Assembly: GCA_046757465.1 (NCBI GenBank)
Contig: JBHHYH010000006.1
Coordinates: 1-64,000, forward strand
Source: Scalindua_A sp046757465
GTDB taxonomy: Bacteria > Planctomycetota > Brocadiia > Brocadiales > Scalinduaceae
DNA length: 64,000 bases
Reading direction: 5' to 3'
Made by a program: the position numbers and the translations under genes. The notes beneath the pieces were generated by a model. The model searched no databases, had not been told where the DNA came from, and saw only the letters and a program-made list of their open reading frames with translations. Within the stretch, counting starts at the first letter, position 1; the number at the start of each line of letters is the position of its first letter. Shown here one piece after another: positions 62,167 through 64,000 of the stretch.

Positions 62167-63645
62167 ATGAATGTACTATTGATATACCCTGAGTTTCCGG
62201 ATACATTTTGGAGTTTCAAGCACGCACTCAAATTCATGAGCAAGAAGGCCACTAATCCTCCTCTGGGTTTACTGACGGTTGCCGCGATGTTGCCATCAGA
62301 GTGGGAAAAGCGCTTGGTCGACGTCAATGTGACGAGGCTTACTAAGGAAGATCTGGTATGGGCGGATTATGCGTTTATTGGCAGTATGCTTGTACAAAGA
62401 GTGTCGGCTCGTAAAGTCATTAAACAATGCAAGGAAGCGGGTCTCAAGGTTGTTGCCGGGGGGCCACTTTTTACGAGCGAGCATGAACAATTTGAGGATG
62501 TAGATCATTTTGTCCTCAATGAGGCTGAGGAAACCTTACCATCCTTTCTGGTAGACCTGGAAAATGGTCGTGCCAGGCGAGTATACACTACTTCTCAGTT
62601 TCCTGACATTCGGACATCTCCAACCCCTCTATGGGAGTTGGCCAATATGAGTAAGTATGCCTCGATGAACATACAATATTCCAGAGGTTGTCCTTATCAA
62701 TGTGAGTTTTGTAACGTGACTGAATTATTTGGACGTCGTACACGCATCAAGACTGCCGAACAGATCATTGATGAACTGGACAGTTTCTATAACCTGGGGT
62801 GGCGGGGACCTGTCTTCTTCGTAGATGACAATCTCATTGGAAACAAAAGATGTCTCAAGAAAGAATTATTACCTTCTTTAATCGAATGGCAAAGAGATCA
62901 TGTGGGAATAACGTTTTACACCGAGGTCTCAATCAACCTGGCCGATGACGAACCATTAATGCAAGATATGTACAAAGCTGGTTTTAATACGGTTTTTGTC
63001 GGGATTGAGACGCCAGATGAGGTTAGCCTGGAAGAATGTGGAAAGAAACAGAACAAAAACCGTGACTTAGCAGAAGATGTACGGCGTATTCAGCGAGCCG
63101 GAATGCAAGTGCAGGCAGGCTTCATTGTTGGCTTTGACAATGATACGCCATCCATCTTTCAGCGTCAAATAGATTTTATACAGAAGAGCGGGATTGTGAC
63201 GGCAATGGTTGGTATGCTTCAAGCTCCAGCGGGGACAAGGCTATTTGAACGTCTAAAACAAGAGGGCCGTCTGCTTGGGTTAACGTCAGGGGACAATGTG
63301 GACGGTACAACTAACATTATCCCTAACATGGACCCCGACACATTCCGGGAGGGATATAAAAATATATTGAGACATATTTATTCACCCGAAAACTATTATC
63401 AGCGCATTAAGACATTCTTTCGAGAATATAAGGCGCCAAAGATTAAAACCCAGATTAAATTCACTCACATCCTGGCGATGTTTCGCTCTATGTACTATCT
63501 CGGCATTCTAGGCAAGGAACGCAACCAATATTGGAATCTATTGTTATGGACGTGTTTTCACCGTCGCGAATTATTTCCAATGGCCATTACATTTGCAGTT
63601 TACGGCTACCATTTCCGCAAAGTTAGCAAATTACATATCCTTTAA
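62167..63645 (+). CDS. B12-binding-type radical SAM protein (DUF4070, HpnP-like class)
   Basis: A 492-residue protein with an N-terminal Rossmann-like cobalamin-binding-type domain (residues 1-140, lacking the DxHxxG histidine), a radical SAM core with CPYQCEFC near residue 175 (SRGCPYQCEFCNV), FVDDNLIGNK and VGIETPDEVSLEECGKKQN, and a C-terminal DUF4070-like region. Relatives include HpnP, the hopanoid C2 methylase, and many lipid- or natural-product-modifying enzymes. It follows fabF by 118 bases on the same strand, so a lipid substrate is plausible but not shown. Confidence 0.8.
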   Translation: MNVLLIYPEFPDTFWSFKHALKFMSKKATNPPLGLLTVAAMLPSEWEKRLVDVNVTRLTKEDLVWADYAFIGSMLVQRVSARKVIKQCKEAGLKVVAGGPLFTSEHEQFEDVDHFVLNEAEETLPSFLVDLENGRARRVYTTSQFPDIRTSPTPLWELANMSKYASMNIQYSRGCPYQCEFCNVTELFGRRTRIKTAEQIIDELDSFYNLGWRGPVFFVDDNLIGNKRCLKKELLPSLIEWQRDHVGITFYTEVSINLADDEPLMQDMYKAGFNTVFVGIETPDEVSLEECGKKQNKNRDLAEDVRRIQRAGMQVQAGFIVGFDNDTPSIFQRQIDFIQKSGIVTAMVGMLQAPAGTRLFERLKQEGRLLGLTSGDNVDGTTNIIPNMDPDTFREGYKNILRHIYSPENYYQRIKTFFREYKAPKIKTQIKFTHILAMFRSMYYLGILGKERNQYWNLLLWTCFHRRELFPMAITFAVYGYHFRKVSKLHIL

Positions 63646-63759
63646 AACTCCATGACACTATCAAATAGACTCTGAACCTCTTTTGTCCCTCAAAGAATGT
63701 AATAGATGATTGATATTTCTCCGAGATTGGTGGAGTAATTGTTAAACCCAATGAAGATT

Positions 63760-64000
63760 TTACGGAATAACAGTATATTTACCATTACTAATAACGATAT
63801 GCTTTTTCCAGCATTTGTCATCATTATCAGGAAAGTCTAAACGATAGTGCACGCCCCTTGATTCATGCCTCTTGGAAGCTGAAATTGATATTAATCTTGC
63901 TACCGTTAGCATGTTTTGCACTTCCCAACCAAGTGGTGTTGAAAACTCATTATTTATTATATACTTACACCAAAGATCGATGTTTTCAACCACTTCCTTA
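63760..64000 (-). CDS. nadB: L-aspartate oxidase, C-terminal part (runs off the right edge)
   Basis: The last 80 codons of a flavoprotein continue past base 64000. The NMLTVARLISISASKRHESR and RGVHYRLDFPDNDD segments, followed by CWKKHIVI, form the helical C-terminal domain of NadB, where the ESRGxHxRxDxP motif is diagnostic. Fumarate reductase/succinate dehydrogenase flavoproteins share the Arg motif, but the WxKHIV ending favours NadB. It would make iminoaspartate for NAD synthesis. Confidence 0.8.
   Translation of the reverse strand, partial: KEVVENIDLWCKYIINNEFSTPLGWEVQNMLTVARLISISASKRHESRGVHYRLDFPDNDDKCWKKHIVISNGKYTVIP

Overview
The window is AT-rich bacterial chromosome carrying mostly housekeeping genes, broken up by short palindromic and GC-rich repeats. 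The gene content (anaerobic-type 2-hydroxyacyl-CoA dehydratases, ADP-forming acyl-CoA synthetases, a corrinoid radical SAM protein, two Na+:solute symporters, a small GGQ release-factor-like protein) would suit an uncultured anaerobe of the Planctomycetota, perhaps the anammox order Brocadiales. That placement is an inference at low to moderate confidence: no rRNA and no anammox marker gene lies in the window.

Layout. 0-2.9 kb is a decayed accessory region: a DNA methyltransferase lacking its C-terminal half, a C-terminal nicotinamidase scrap, a TumE-like toxin-antitoxin pair, a HepT scrap and a nucleotidyltransferase relic with an internal deletion. 2.9-12.4 kb holds carB-carA, pgsA, ribBA, an aquaporin and a lipoprotein. 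12.5-18.8 kb has a GGQ protein, a PHP-type phosphatase, two unknown proteins separated by a perfect 69-bp palindrome, and thiL-tsaE-mutL. 18.9-25.2 kb is a minus-strand run (mtaB, PLD-like, cmk, rpsA, sigma-70 factor, apt, RAM protein, tRNA-Arg). 25.4-35.3 kb has Nudix and nicotinamidase genes, def-fmt-DUF116, rpsT, a histone-deacetylase-like gene, an RNase H gene, two 2-hydroxyacyl-CoA dehydratase genes (one fused to its activator) and a small NrdD-tail-like protein. 35.3-46.8 kb is gene-poor, with secreted or membrane proteins of unknown role and many GC-rich repeats. 46.8-52.2 kb has split and fused ADP-forming acyl-CoA synthetases, an array of hairpins and two cysteine-rich secreted paralogues. 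52.2-64 kb has tRNA-Gln, ilvD, alaS (with a palindromic element inserted in frame), the rpmF-plsX-fabH-fabD-acpP-fabF cluster, a radical SAM gene and the 3' part of nadB.

The most unusual items are: two tandem secreted proteins, each built from two six-cysteine units of CxC pairs; a palindromic element inside alaS; repeats that have become the 3' ends of several reading frames; and two essential genes (tsaE and a sigma-70 factor) whose family N-termini are encoded but lack an ordinary start codon in frame.
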